Assembly: GCA_016867815.1 (NCBI GenBank)
Contig: VGIR01000008.1
Coordinates: forward strand, 1 to 61,080
DNA: 61,080 nt
Source: a candidate division WOR-3 bacterium
GTDB lineage: Bacteria; Hydrothermota; Tepidihabitantia; Tepidihabitantales; Tepidihabitantaceae
Direction: 5' to 3'
Positions 40,907 through 50,110 of this stretch are shown here, piece by piece. The notes beneath the pieces were generated by a model, which made no database searches, was not told the DNA's origin, and saw nothing but the letters and a program-made list of their open reading frames with translations. Position numbers and translations under genes: made by a program. Position 1 is the first letter of the stretch; each line of letters starts with the position of its first letter.

Positions 40907-43477
40907 CTACTTCTCGGGTTCGGCCGGCTTGGGCTGCGCTTCCTCGGGCTGAGCTTCTTCGGGAATTGGCTCAACCACGAAGTCGGCCTCCTTCATCACG
41001 ATGTCGATCTTCGCCCTGCCACGGAGATCCTTCAGCAGTTGGTCGTACAGCTGTTTCTCCTGGGCTCGGCGGAGCTTGTTGTCGATCTTGGAGCGGACCT
41101 CGCTGAACGGGCGCGTAAACGCGGCCTTCTTCTCTTCCATGGTCACAAACACGTAGCTTGAGTCGTTGAGCTTGATGACCGGGGAGAGGCTTCCCTTGGA
41201 CAGGCTGAACGCGGCGTCAACGATCTTCTTGTCGTGGGCCTTGTCGTCACGGGCAAGCCAGTAGAGGTCACCGCCTGACCAGCGGCTCGACGAACTGGAG
41301 AACCGCTTGGCGATGTCCTGGAACGTGGCCTTCTGGGCGGTGTCCTTCCTGGTAACTTTGACAAGCAGCTTGCCGTCGGCGGTCGCGAGCGGCTTGGCGG
41401 TCTCGTTGGCGCCCAGCTTGAACAGCCCGGCGACAAAGTCGGCGGGCAGGGGTTCGTCGGCTTTGACGTAGGTGCCGAACCTGGCCGAATCGGTCGGAGC
41501 CACGGTCGCGGTCTCCGGTCTGGCAGGCCGGCCGAGCAGCGAGTCGAGCTGTGCCAGGCGTTCTGCCCGTGCCGGCACCGGTCTGTAGAGCCTGCCCTGT
41601 TTCGAGAGGTCGCCGAATCCGAAGCCGTAGGGTGCAGGCTTGACGTAGGGGCCGGTGATCTTCGTCTTCTGCGAGATATCGGGGACGCTCTTGTTGCCGA
41701 CACTCACCATCGGCTTGCCCGGTAGCGCAACGGGTGCGCCGGCCAGGGCGTATTCGCCGAGCAGCGAATCAGTGTTGGCAGAAGCGGCCGAGAAGGATGC
41801 TTCGACGTCCGGGTTGTCGGCCGGGAAGAGCAGGCCGCGGCCCTGGATCATGGCCGGCAGCTTGCCGTTCACCGCCCAGCGCCGCAGCTCCTCGGCCCGG
41901 GTCCGGCTGGGGGCGGTAATCTCACGGGCGTGGACTTTCGCCGGTTCTTTGTACTCCGCCAGTGTCGCCTTGTATTCGGCCATGAGCTGGGCCGAGTCGA
42001 GGACGACCTTGTCTGCCGTCATGCTGCGTTTGTAGGCATCGACCAGCATGCCGGCCCGGCGACTCATGACCTGGTCGACGACCTTGTTGACCAGCCAGAG
42101 CTTCTGAGACTCGGCTTCTTTCAGGAGCAGCTTCTCCATTACGAGATTGTCGAGGATGCGCCGCTTGCCTTCGGGCGTGTCGAACTGCGAGCGGTAGAAC
42201 GGCGGTATCGCGTTGAGGCGCGCCGTGAGAGCAGTCGTGTCGATCAGGATGCCGTTCACAGTTGCCAGCGTGTCCTTGCCCTGGTCGAGGGCGGTCGTGT
42301 CCATCTTGAGGGTCGCCTTCACCTTGAGGTCGGCAATCACCTGCTCGTAGAGCCTGGCCGTGTTCTGCTGCTTCATGTCCGCCGACAACTGGTTGCGGAC
42401 GTCGGCAAACGTGCGGACTGTCTTCGGCTTCTTTTCAGTAACCTTGACAATGACGAACCCGTCCTTCACCTGAATCGGCTTGCTGATGTCGCCGACTTTG
42501 AGCGAGAACGCGGCCTGCTCGACCGGCTTGGGCTGAGACCCCCGGGCAATCATCCCGAGATCACCGCCCTTTTCCTTGTCCGGGGCAGTCGAGAACTGTC
42601 TGGCAAGGCTGTCCCACTTCTTCGTGGTGTCGGAGAGCAGGTCTAGCCGCAGCTTCTCGGCTTCCTCTTTGGTCGCAACCTGAATCTGGTAGAGGCGAAC
42701 CTTCTCCGGCGTTGTGTACCTGGTTGCTACCTCTTTCTTGTAGGCGGCCTTCAGTTCCTTTTCCGCCGGCTCGCTCTTCGAGGCAACGGTACGCTCGTTC
42801 CATTCCTGGAAGACCGCACGGTTGCGCTGTTCGCTGAGCGCGAGGAGAAGCGTCGAGTCCGTCGCGACGCCGGCCGAAACTGCGGCCGAATAGAGCAGCC
42901 GGTTGTCGATCATCGTGTCGAGCAGCAGTTGCTTCTTCTCGTACTTCTCATACGCAGAGGGGTTTCGGCTGATGCGGTCGTCGAGTTCGATGCGCGTGAT
43001 GGGGTAGGAATCGACGTAGGCAACCCGGTCCTGATAGTTCTTGCGGAAGCAGCGCTCGATGGCATCCAGCGCGTCGGTGCCGTAGGTTGACTTCGGATAC
43101 CTGGTGGCCACGATCTCGTAGTTCTTGGCGCCCTCGAGGTAGTCTTCCCGCATTTCGAGACAGAGCGCCAGGCGGTACAGGACGTCCGGCAGTTGTTTGT
43201 GCTTTGGGTAATCGGCGGCCAGGGCGCTGTAGACGGCCTCGGCGCCGGCGTAGTCGGCCTTCTTGTCCAGTAGATAGTCACCGATTTCCAGCCGGACGGC
43301 AAAGCGGTCAGCCGGGGTCTTGGCCTCGGCATCGAGACGCTGGAGCGTCGCATACGCCTTGTCCAGGTCCTGGGCGGCGTAGAGCTGGTAGACAGTGTCG
43401 AGTGCCGCGTCAGGCGGAACGGCGCTCGCGCCTGCCGCCATCAGCCAGAGCAGAGCCAGGGTCAGGGTCTTCTTCAC
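40907..43477 (-). CDS. Secreted peptidyl-prolyl isomerase with two parvulin domains (SurA/PpiD-like)
   Basis: An 856-residue exported folding helper. GTG 43477 follows GGAGG and a signal peptide (KKTLTLALLWLMAAGASA). Residues 20-165 look like TPR helices. One parvulin domain lies near residues 245-360 (VRLYQIQVATKEEAEKL, then ARQFSTAPDKEKGGDLGMI, VKDGFVIVKVTEK). A second is near 715-800 (IAKRFSSSSSRWSGGDLYWLARDD, LNDSSYVFVTMEEKK). A Glu/Pro-rich tail ends it. It probably assists outer-membrane or secreted proteins, fitting the PorV-like gene two positions upstream. Confidence 0.85.
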   Translation of the reverse strand: MKKTLTLALLWLMAAGASAVPPDAALDTVYQLYAAQDLDKAYATLQRLDAEAKTPADRFAVRLEIGDYLLDKKADYAGAEAVYSALAADYPKHKQLPDVLYRLALCLEMREDYLEGAKNYEIVATRYPKSTYGTDALDAIERCFRKNYQDRVAYVDSYPITRIELDDRISRNPSAYEKYEKKQLLLDTMIDNRLLYSAAVSAGVATDSTLLLALSEQRNRAVFQEWNERTVASKSEPAEKELKAAYKKEVATRYTTPEKVRLYQIQVATKEEAEKLRLDLLSDTTKKWDSLARQFSTAPDKEKGGDLGMIARGSQPKPVEQAAFSLKVGDISKPIQVKDGFVIVKVTEKKPKTVRTFADVRNQLSADMKQQNTARLYEQVIADLKVKATLKMDTTALDQGKDTLATVNGILIDTTALTARLNAIPPFYRSQFDTPEGKRRILDNLVMEKLLLKEAESQKLWLVNKVVDQVMSRRAGMLVDAYKRSMTADKVVLDSAQLMAEYKATLAEYKEPAKVHAREITAPSRTRAEELRRWAVNGKLPAMIQGRGLLFPADNPDVEASFSAASANTDSLLGEYALAGAPVALPGKPMVSVGNKSVPDISQKTKITGPYVKPAPYGFGFGDLSKQGRLYRPVPARAERLAQLDSLLGRPARPETATVAPTDSARFGTYVKADEPLPADFVAGLFKLGANETAKPLATADGKLLVKVTRKDTAQKATFQDIAKRFSSSSSRWSGGDLYWLARDDKAHDKKIVDAAFSLSKGSLSPVIKLNDSSYVFVTMEEKKAAFTRPFSEVRSKIDNKLRRAQEKQLYDQLLKDLRGRAKIDIVMKEADFVVEPIPEEAQPEEAQPKPAEPEK

Positions 43478-43539
43478 GGAGAGCCTCCTTGAGATTTGAG
43501 CGACCAGTAGTACATTTAGACTTACAAGACGTGTTTCCG

Positions 43540-44151
43540 TTACCGGACGATCTGCAGGGCGACCATCATGACCGTGCCGGAGAGGAGCGGAATCACGACG
43601 TTGTCGTTGACCTCAATCGGTAGCGCCTCCACAACCGAGGCCGCAACCGCACCAAGAATACCGATTCCGAGCGGGAAATCAAGACCGGGCAGGACTGACA
43701 CCAGCCAGGCAACACCGATGCAGACGAACAGGCCGGCCAGCGTGCCCTCGAGAGTTTTGCGGAAGACTCTCACTCTCCCCACCGACAGGCCGACGATGGC
43801 CGCGGCCGTATCGCCCAGCGCGAGGAACCCGATGGCGGCAATGAACACGCCGCTGACGCGACCCTCCGGGCCGATTCCGAACACCAGCATGCAGACAAGT
43901 GACGCAAGCATCAGGTAGGATGCGCCGGTCAAGGAGGAGAGTTCCTTCCGTCGGAGCATCGAGCCGAAGAGAACGATGAAGACGCTCTTCACCGAGGTGA
44001 GGCGCAGCCGTAGGAAGTCGATGAGCAGGAAAGTGAGCGTGGCGGCCGCCATCAACGTCAGGGCCAGATGCCAGGGTATGAAGTAGCAGACCAGCGGGAT
44101 GATCAGCGCCGAAAGGTGGGGGAGCTTCCGGCTTACTTCGGTTCCTAGAAT
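43540..44151 (-). CDS. CTP-dependent lipid kinase-like membrane protein (dolichol kinase/phosphatidate cytidylyltransferase family)
   Basis: A membrane protein with about six helices of the SEC59/DGK1-related family. Motifs are IGFLALGDTAAAIVGLSVG (CTP-binding DxxA region) and LEGTLAGLFVCIGVAW, followed by VVEALPIEVNDNVVIPL. The family's N-terminal ExxRKxxHL is present as EVSRKLPHLSALIIPL, but it lies upstream of the first ATG (44055). No ATG, GTG or TTG precedes it before the frame runs into the previous gene; ATT 44151 is the nearest candidate. Either a rare ATT start is used or the annotated ATG gives a truncated protein. Confidence 0.7.
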   Translation of the reverse strand: MLGTEVSRKLPHLSALIIPLVCYFIPWHLALTLMAAATLTFLLIDFLRLRLTSVKSVFIVLFGSMLRRKELSSLTGASYLMLASLVCMLVFGIGPEGRVSGVFIAAIGFLALGDTAAAIVGLSVGRVRVFRKTLEGTLAGLFVCIGVAWLVSVLPGLDFPLGIGILGAVAASVVEALPIEVNDNVVIPLLSGTVMMVALQIVR

Positions 44152-45128
44152 TCGAATCCCCCGGATATCTGCTGCGGGCTGCCGAGTTCCCGCGAGTCCG
44201 GGGCGGTGCCGGAGGCATAGCCGTAGTCGACATGGAACCGCTTGATACGCAGCCCAAGACCGATGGCCAAGTTGCCCCGGTAGACGCCGAGCCGGCCGTA
44301 GAGCACTTCCCGGAACGCGTACTCGATACCGTAGCTCGGCGTGAAAACGAGCTCTTCGGTGTTCGCCTCGGCCTCGAGTGCCAGGGTCAGGCGGTCACGC
44401 GAGATACGGAAGGTCTTGGCCAGACCGATCGCGCCGCGCGGCATGACCACTTCCCGCCGGCCGGTGTCCCAGAAGAGCGGCGACGTGCTGGCGTTACGGA
44501 CCCGCAGGCCGACGTCGAGGTCGGCCATGGGCGTGAGGGTCGCACCGAGGTCCAGCCCCATCCCGAACGCCGAACCGACCCCGAGGTCATGATAGATCAG
44601 CTTCACGTTCCCGCCGACGGCCACGTACGGCGAGAGGGTGCGCGCGTAGTTGGCGTAGCCCACGACCTGGGTCGCGCTGACCATGCGCCAGACGTAGGGT
44701 CGATTGTTGGGTCCTTCCGGCGTAGTGTCACCGGGTACTGACTCGCTCGGCAACTTGGTCAGTTTGATGCCCGGGATGCCATTGTGCAGTACGGCGAACC
44801 CCAGCGACTGGCGTGGGGAGTGGAACGAGACGCCCAGGTAGTTGTGCTTGACCATGCCGGAGTGCTCTTCCGAGTGGAGGAAGAGCACCGAGGTACGAGA
44901 GAAACCGGAGGGACGGGACGGGTTGTAGTAGATGGCGCTGGGATCGGAGGCCGCGGCTACGACCGCGCCACCCATGCCGATTGCCCGGGCCGATGTGCCC
45001 AGTTCTTCAAAGTCGCCCGCGTAGCGGGTCGCGAACGCGGCTGCAGCTAGTACGGTCAGCAGCACGGCGGTCCGGGTCCGGCCGATATCCGGCCGATGGT
45101 AGAAGCCCTTGGTCTTTGTCTTTCTCAT
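44145..45128 (-). CDS. PorV/PorQ-like outer-membrane beta-barrel protein
   Basis: A 327-residue barrel of the PorV/PorQ/UPF0164 type. The signature near the mature N-terminus is LGTSARAIGMGGAVVAAASDPSAIYYNPS, followed by alternating beta strands to a terminal Phe (SGGFEF). The signal region is internal to a basic start (GRTRTAVLLTVLAAAAFA). In T9SS bacteria PorV shuttles tailed cargo and PorQ binds the attachment machinery; many relatives in other phyla are simple porins. Tailed proteins in this window make a T9SS link plausible. It lies 17 bases after the NHL gene. Confidence 0.65.
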   Translation of the reverse strand: MRKTKTKGFYHRPDIGRTRTAVLLTVLAAAAFATRYAGDFEELGTSARAIGMGGAVVAAASDPSAIYYNPSRPSGFSRTSVLFLHSEEHSGMVKHNYLGVSFHSPRQSLGFAVLHNGIPGIKLTKLPSESVPGDTTPEGPNNRPYVWRMVSATQVVGYANYARTLSPYVAVGGNVKLIYHDLGVGSAFGMGLDLGATLTPMADLDVGLRVRNASTSPLFWDTGRREVVMPRGAIGLAKTFRISRDRLTLALEAEANTEELVFTPSYGIEYAFREVLYGRLGVYRGNLAIGLGLRIKRFHVDYGYASGTAPDSRELGSPQQISGGFEF

Positions 45129-45145
45129 CCTCAGTTCATTCAGCC

Positions 45146-46432
45146 CTAGATCCGGCGTACCGTCCCGGTCAGTTCCTTGCGCAGGATGCGCATCGGCCGG
45201 CTGTACGTCGGTCGGGCGGTTATGGTTACTTTGTACTCGCCCTCGGGCACCAGCACTCCGTTGTCGTCCCGGCCGTCCCAGACAATCAAGACCTCGCCTG
45301 GATGCTGTCTGTGCGGTGGGGCAAGCGAACGAACCAGTGTACCGGAAGGCGCGGTGATGTCCACCTGAATGTTGGCCATCTCAGTGATATAGAGCGCGAT
45401 GGTGGTGCCGGGCTGGAGCGAGTCGAACTCGGCCGGATAGAAGCCTATGAGGTAGGCGTCGAGTCCGATCCAGTAGTACTGGCCGCCGTTCGCCTCGGAA
45501 ACGAAGACCTGTCCGAATCGGCGCCAGATGGCAATGCCGGCCGGGGAGTCGAAGGAAGTGCCTTCGACTCCCTGCCGGCCAAAAGAGACGATGTACCTCA
45601 GGTCCATATCGAAGAGGTGGATCTGAGAGTTGGTCTGGTCGGTAACGTAGACATTTCCGTGTCGGTCGAAGGCGCAGTAGGCAAAACCGGCTTCATCCAG
45701 ACCAATGCGGCGCATGTCGACCATACGCCGCTGCCGGCCGTCGTCGAGCGAGAACTGGCTGATGCGGGTCCGTCCCCGGTCAATGACCACCGCGGAACTG
45801 ACTTGGAAGTCGTTGTGGTCGGCCTCAGGGTCGAGCACGCAGATCCCGGTCGGACCCTCCAGGTCGGCTGTCCAGGTCGTGACTGTCTTGCCCAGGGAAT
45901 CGAGGACGACGATCCGGTTGTTGCCGCTGTCCGCCACGTAGACGCGACCGCGGGTGTCGATGGCGACGTCCCGCGGTGCGTCAAGACCGGAATCCACTGT
46001 CGAGACCCAACTCAGCCTTGCGTGTTCGTACTTGAGCCTGACCACCCGGTCGTTGTCGGTGTCGGCAACGTAGACATCGCCGTGCTTGTTGCAGGCGATA
46101 CCGTGCGGATGGCTGAAACGGCCGGTATCGCTCCCCGGCGACCCGTAGATGCGCGGCTCGATCAGTTTCACGTTGTAGACGATCTGGCTGGAGCCGGAAT
46201 TGACTCCGAACATGGTCAGGATGTGGTCGTCGTTCGACGTAGTGGTGTCATCCTCCGCGACCATCTTCGCCCCGCACATTCCCTGCGGGTCTTCGAGTTT
46301 GAAACTCCGCCCCAGATACATGCTGATGTAGAGCCGGCCGATTCGATTGAATCCCATGGTGTGGGTGAATGGTGGCACCAGGAGCGTGGTGGGGTCGTAG
46401 CCGATCAGTGCCAGGACGAGGGCAAGCTGCAC
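45146..46432 (-). CDS. NHL-repeat beta-propeller with FlgD-like C-terminus
   Basis: A 428-residue exported protein. GTG 46432 begins a short hydrophobic signal (QLALVLALIG). Five or six NHL repeats follow, for example FSHPHGIACNKHGDVYVADTDNDRVVRL, DAPRDVAIDTRGRVYVADSGNNRIVVL and FDSPAGIAIWRRFGQVFVSEAN. The end is FlgD/Ig-like: QVDITAPSGTLVRSL, then VLIVWDGRDDNGVLVPEGEYKVTI. The start codon is seven bases from a TAGTAT -10 box, so leaderless translation is predicted. It heads a reverse operon with PorV-like, lipid kinase-like and PPIase genes. Confidence 0.8.
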   Translation of the reverse strand: MQLALVLALIGYDPTTLLVPPFTHTMGFNRIGRLYISMYLGRSFKLEDPQGMCGAKMVAEDDTTTSNDDHILTMFGVNSGSSQIVYNVKLIEPRIYGSPGSDTGRFSHPHGIACNKHGDVYVADTDNDRVVRLKYEHARLSWVSTVDSGLDAPRDVAIDTRGRVYVADSGNNRIVVLDSLGKTVTTWTADLEGPTGICVLDPEADHNDFQVSSAVVIDRGRTRISQFSLDDGRQRRMVDMRRIGLDEAGFAYCAFDRHGNVYVTDQTNSQIHLFDMDLRYIVSFGRQGVEGTSFDSPAGIAIWRRFGQVFVSEANGGQYYWIGLDAYLIGFYPAEFDSLQPGTTIALYITEMANIQVDITAPSGTLVRSLAPPHRQHPGEVLIVWDGRDDNGVLVPEGEYKVTITARPTYSRPMRILRKELTGTVRRI

Positions 46433-46439
46433 TAACTAG

Positions 46440-46467
46440 ATACTAGCAGGCCGGGGTTATCAGTCAA
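46440..46467 (-). promoter_or_regulatory. Promoter of the NHL/PorV-like operon, leaderless geometry
   Basis: Reverse strand: TTGACT (46467-46462), 16-base spacer, TAGTAT (46445-46440), seven bases, GTG 46432. Confidence 0.7.
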
Positions 46468-46498
46468 GCCACCGAGCCGGTTCGTTCCCGGCAAGGCG

Positions 46499-46933
46499 CT
46501 AGCGTCGGCTGCGGGCCTGTTTCGCCTCGATCTCCGCGAGGCGGGATGCGACTATCTTCCGGACCAGCGCAGAGGGTATGGGTTTCTCCCCGGTGAAGTG
46601 GATGGTGCCTTTGGTCAGGGTGAAACCTTCGAGCTCGGCCGCGAACTCGCGCAGCTGCGTCGGGCTCATCGGGAAGAGGCTGCAGTGGTCCTTGAAAGCA
46701 GCGTAGCAGACGAGCACTTTGCCCTGCCTGAACGCCGGCATCCTCCAGGCCATGAGTTCTACGGCCTTGGGCGCGGCGGCTCTGATGTCTTTCCGCAGTC
46801 TGGAAAGCGCTGTCCGAGAGTCCTTCGGCAACGCCTTCAGGTAGGCGTCCACCGCCTTCACTCCGGCATCTGCAGTTGCACCCTTTGTCGCCTGCGGTCT
46901 GACCTGTCTTCTAGAACTCGTAGGTGATGGCAT
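46499..46933 (-). CDS. DUF1801 domain protein
   Basis: A 144-residue soluble protein of the DUF1801/YdhG-like family: VDAYLKALPKDSRTALSRLRKDIRAAAPKAVELMAWRMPAFRQGKVLVCYAAFKDHCSLFPM, then FTLTKGTIHFTGEKPIPSALVRKIVASRLAEI. Members have been linked loosely to iron or frataxin-like roles, but function is not settled. A basic, Ser/Thr-rich N-terminus precedes the domain. The start overlaps the end of the NYN gene by 23 bases, so both are on one mRNA. Confidence 0.85.
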   Translation of the reverse strand: MPSPTSSRRQVRPQATKGATADAGVKAVDAYLKALPKDSRTALSRLRKDIRAAAPKAVELMAWRMPAFRQGKVLVCYAAFKDHCSLFPMSPTQLREFAAELEGFTLTKGTIHFTGEKPIPSALVRKIVASRLAEIEAKQARSRR

Positions 46934-47528
46934 TGTGCGCCTCCGTAATCAGCCTCCGCGCAAGCATCGTAGCGATGATCCGCTCGACTTCCTGCGTCGG
47001 TATTCTCTTCTGGAACATGGCCGAGATGGCCTGCGACAGGGTCTTGCGCTTGCGCGGGCGTCCGCGCTTCTCAAGGTTGCCGAGTACCTCGACTACGCGC
47101 TTCAACTTCGGCTCCTCGGCGGCCGGGACGGACGGTGCGGCGGTCACGGCCTTGTGATGCAGCTCGCCGAGGCTGGTGATGCGCCGGCATTTCATCGCGC
47201 CGGAATTCAGGAACCGGACCAGCGGGTCGAATCCCTTATCTCGAGACAGTATCGTGCATTCCGGCCTGGGCGACTTGTCGAAGACCCGGCCGAGTTGGAA
47301 GGCGATGAAGAAGTCGAGAGCGTTGCTGCCGTTGCCGGTGATCTTCTGCCACTCGACGCGGCTGCCGAGTTGTTGCGCCCGCGTGACGAGGTCAAAGGGG
47401 ACGCTCTTCTGGTCAGCGCCGACGAATATGATGACGCGATAGCTGTCATCCAGTCTGGCCAGTTCGACCTGTTGTACGTTTTCGAAGTCAACGAGCAGCA
47501 ATCGCGGCTTGTCGGCGGTGGCTACCAT
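46911..47528 (-). CDS. NYN/PIN-like nuclease-fold protein with winged-helix-like end
   Basis: A 205-residue protein with a NYN-type PIN fold: LLVDFENVQQVELARL (first acidic strand), RVIIFVGADQKSVPFDL, the acidic GNGSNALDFFIAFQLGRVF and ILSRDKGFDPLVRFLNSGAMKCRRI. The four acidic positions of a metal-dependent RNase are kept. A basic linker (RGRPRKRKT) leads to a helical C-terminal module (ISAMFQKRIPTQEVERIIATMLARRLIT) that could be a winged helix. ATG 47528 follows GTGAGG. Possible RNA processing or defence role; the context gives no proof. Confidence 0.8.
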   Translation of the reverse strand: MVATADKPRLLLVDFENVQQVELARLDDSYRVIIFVGADQKSVPFDLVTRAQQLGSRVEWQKITGNGSNALDFFIAFQLGRVFDKSPRPECTILSRDKGFDPLVRFLNSGAMKCRRITSLGELHHKAVTAAPSVPAAEEPKLKRVVEVLGNLEKRGRPRKRKTLSQAISAMFQKRIPTQEVERIIATMLARRLITEAHNAITYEF

Positions 47529-47825
47529 GATACCTCACATTCAGTGTTTTGGCCTGGGTCTCCGGCACTAGCCTGGTTCATCCTTGCCCTGCGATTCTCC
47601 ATCAATCCGGCCCAGATGTCAAGGGCTGGAGATTCTCCGTCGGGCAGTGGAGCAGGCGGAGAACCGGCGACACGGGCAGGCGACATCGTCCCTGCTGCCT
47701 CTGGCAGCGTCCGGCCTACACTCCTTCCATTATCGCCTGCGACCTGTTGTGTCGGTCGTGTCGGGTCTTGCTGATGGGGTTGGCCGTGACGAATCAGGCC
47801 TGACCGGCCTTGGGCGGAAGCCGGG

Positions 47826-47909
47826 TCAGCCGCCTCCCGTCCCGTTCCCTGCACACGAGAGACCTCCAAACAACAGCATCACCGCGGCAAACACGATATA
47901 TCTCAACAC
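47826..47909 (-). pseudogene. Isolated signal-peptide-like ORF (27 residues), possible gene remnant
   Basis: GTG 47909 opens LRYIVFAAVMLLFGGLSCAGNGTGGG, which reads like a lipoprotein signal and Gly linker, then stops at TGA. No continuing frame resumes the protein. It may be the start of a deleted lipoprotein gene or chance. The interval 47529-47998 shows nothing else I can support. Confidence 0.2.
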
Positions 47910-47998
47910 ATATGTTGGGACCGGCAGACGGCCAGAGACGATTCGGTACGATGTGGTGTGCAGTCGGGGAAGCAGGCCAAGACCCAGGTATGACGGCT

Positions 47999-50110
47999 TC
48001 ACTGCGTAGAGTGGTTCTGCTTCAACAACGAGTCGAAGTCAGGACCGACTGTCCCGCCGAGGCGGCGGATGGCTGCGAGCTGCAGGCGGGCGTCGTCGAG
48101 CCTGCCAACCTTGTAGAGACAGACCATGTAGTTGTAGCGGAGTGCAAGGTTTTCCGGCACGAGCTGTATCGCCGTGTCGTACTGAGGAATTGCCTGTGAG
48201 TACCTGTCGAGTTTCTGCAGAACGTCGGCAAGTTCGGCGCGGAAGTCCGCCTGTTCCGGTGCCAGGCCCACCGCTTTGCCGAGTTCGAGGCAGGCAGCCT
48301 CAAGTTGTCCCCGGCGCTTGTGGATTCCGCCCAGGAAGAAGTGGGTTGACGGCGTGGAGGGGGCGGTGCGCGCTGCATCCGAGAGGAGCTGGAACGCCCG
48401 GTCCATAGCACCGCGTTCAAACATGATTATGCCGAGGTTGCGCGAGGCCTCGGCTTGCCCCGGGTACATGCTGAGCGCGTCTTCAAAGGCGGCGATGGCT
48501 CTTGATGTGTCGCTCTCGTGATAGTATAGCACGCCGAGATTGACGAGGCCCTGCGCGGCTTCGTTCCTGCTGTTGCTGCGGCGGAGGGGGTACAAAGTCA
48601 ATGCCAGCGCGACGAGGACTAGTGTGAATCCGCCTGCCAGTCGCGGTAGCCACTTTGAGCCCGGCCGGCCGCGGTCCTCGGCAGCGGCGCGGATGGAATC
48701 AACGAGCCACGGCAACATCGCCCCCGCGAATGGTAGCAGGGCCGGCAGTGCGGGAGTGCGGTAGCGGGAGAAGATGAAGAAGACGATGACCGATGCCGCT
48801 GACGCGAAGAAGAAGATCGTCAGAGAGACCCGTCCAAGACCACGGGCGGTGAGCACCATCGCGGCAGAGCCGAGCGCGAAGACCAGCCCGAATGACAGCA
48901 AGGGAAGACGCAGTACCCAGGAGTGGCGGGCAAAGGAGTACATGTCTTCGTTGTCCGGAACTTCGTAGTCGTTGAAGTAGAGCATAGTCTTGCGCCAGAG
49001 CAGTTTTGTGAAATCGCGGCCATGCCTGGTTGCCCAGTGTATTGCCTCTCGGGTGTAGAAGCGGGAGACAGCGGAAGGAGAGAGCGGCTTCCCGGCAGCT
49101 CTGCTGGCGTGTCGGGCGAAGTCGGACTGCTCAAACTCAGTCGTCGGTCTGACCCAGGGCGGCGCCTGGTACTGGCCGGTCGCATTGTAGGGGCTGTTGC
49201 CGATGTAGAGGTTCTGACCTGCCTGGGTGGTAGTGAGCACGAACTCGCGGGCGAGGAGCGAGTTGCGGATGGACACCGGGGCGATGATGAGCAGTGCGCC
49301 CAAGAGGCCGGCGGCCGCGGACGCGATCCGCGGCTTGCGGCCGGTAGCCGGCGGCCTGAGCGCCAGCGCCAGAGGCAGCAGAGGCGTGAACAGCAGCATG
49401 TTGGCGCGGGTCAAGGCGGCAAGGCCCAGCCCGAGCCCGCTGGTGAACGGCCACAGCAGGGATCGGATGCCCGGGCTGCGGCCCGGGACTTGCCGTTCCT
49501 GGGTCAGGGCTCTGACGAACAGGAAGATAAACAGGGCGGTGAGGAAGATCGCGAGCGCTGTCTTTTCAATCTGGCTCTCGTAGAAGATGAACGGTTTGTA
49601 TAGCGCGGCGAAGACCGCGGCAATGATCCCCGCCCGCCAGTCGAAAAGACGCTGGGCCGTATCGTAGACGATCAGCAGGAGCAGCACACCAAGTACGAAC
49701 TGGAGGAGGTAGACTGCCCAGTAGCTGTGTCCGAACACCGAGTAGACGAGAGCGAGCAGGTAGGGGTAGAGCGGGTCCTGGTAGAACGGTGCCTTGACCG
49801 TCGCAGCCACTTCCGGCGTGCTGGGCCTGCCGATGATGGCCAGCGCCCACCGGTCGTAGGCCTGTCCGTCGATCACCGGACGCGTGAAAGACGGCGAGTC
49901 CGAGATGTCGAGGATGTTGGCGACGCGCAGTCCGGCGCCCAGGACAACTACCGCGACGAGAAGCCATGTGGGAGTGCAGGTCGGCCGGCCACGCTGTCGG
50001 CGCGGCATCGCAAATGGATGGACCTGCCCACAGGTTCGGCTTGCCGTGCGCTTCCCTACGTTCTTCGAAGGGGGATGGGAGCCCCCGTTTTTCCCCCGGG
50101 CCGTGGTCAT
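47999..50110 (-). CDS. GT39-family membrane glycosyltransferase with TPR tail (copy 2 of tandem)
   Basis: A 703-residue protein. After a hydrophilic N-terminus come about ten membrane helices of the ArnT/PMT type, which move sugars from lipid-phosphate donors onto protein or lipid outside the membrane. The catalytic acidic loop region is PVIDGQAYDRWALAI, with FYQDPLYPYLLALVYSVFG and FYESQIEKTALAIFLTALF. From about residue 530, TPR repeats follow (NLGVLYYHESDTSRAIAAFEDAL, STHFFLGGIHKRRGQLEAA). ATG 50110 overlaps the upstream paralogue's stop as ATGA. The TPR end may select the acceptor. Confidence 0.8.
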   Translation of the reverse strand: MTTARGKNGGSHPPSKNVGKRTASRTCGQVHPFAMPRRQRGRPTCTPTWLLVAVVVLGAGLRVANILDISDSPSFTRPVIDGQAYDRWALAIIGRPSTPEVAATVKAPFYQDPLYPYLLALVYSVFGHSYWAVYLLQFVLGVLLLLIVYDTAQRLFDWRAGIIAAVFAALYKPFIFYESQIEKTALAIFLTALFIFLFVRALTQERQVPGRSPGIRSLLWPFTSGLGLGLAALTRANMLLFTPLLPLALALRPPATGRKPRIASAAAGLLGALLIIAPVSIRNSLLAREFVLTTTQAGQNLYIGNSPYNATGQYQAPPWVRPTTEFEQSDFARHASRAAGKPLSPSAVSRFYTREAIHWATRHGRDFTKLLWRKTMLYFNDYEVPDNEDMYSFARHSWVLRLPLLSFGLVFALGSAAMVLTARGLGRVSLTIFFFASAASVIVFFIFSRYRTPALPALLPFAGAMLPWLVDSIRAAAEDRGRPGSKWLPRLAGGFTLVLVALALTLYPLRRSNSRNEAAQGLVNLGVLYYHESDTSRAIAAFEDALSMYPGQAEASRNLGIIMFERGAMDRAFQLLSDAARTAPSTPSTHFFLGGIHKRRGQLEAACLELGKAVGLAPEQADFRAELADVLQKLDRYSQAIPQYDTAIQLVPENLALRYNYMVCLYKVGRLDDARLQLAAIRRLGGTVGPDFDSLLKQNHSTQ

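Noticed and set aside
47522-47869. A 115-codon frame just upstream of the NYN gene
   Set aside because: Composition is Gly/Pro/Arg/Ala without motifs. It ends inside the NYN start region and appears to be chance in GC-rich DNA.
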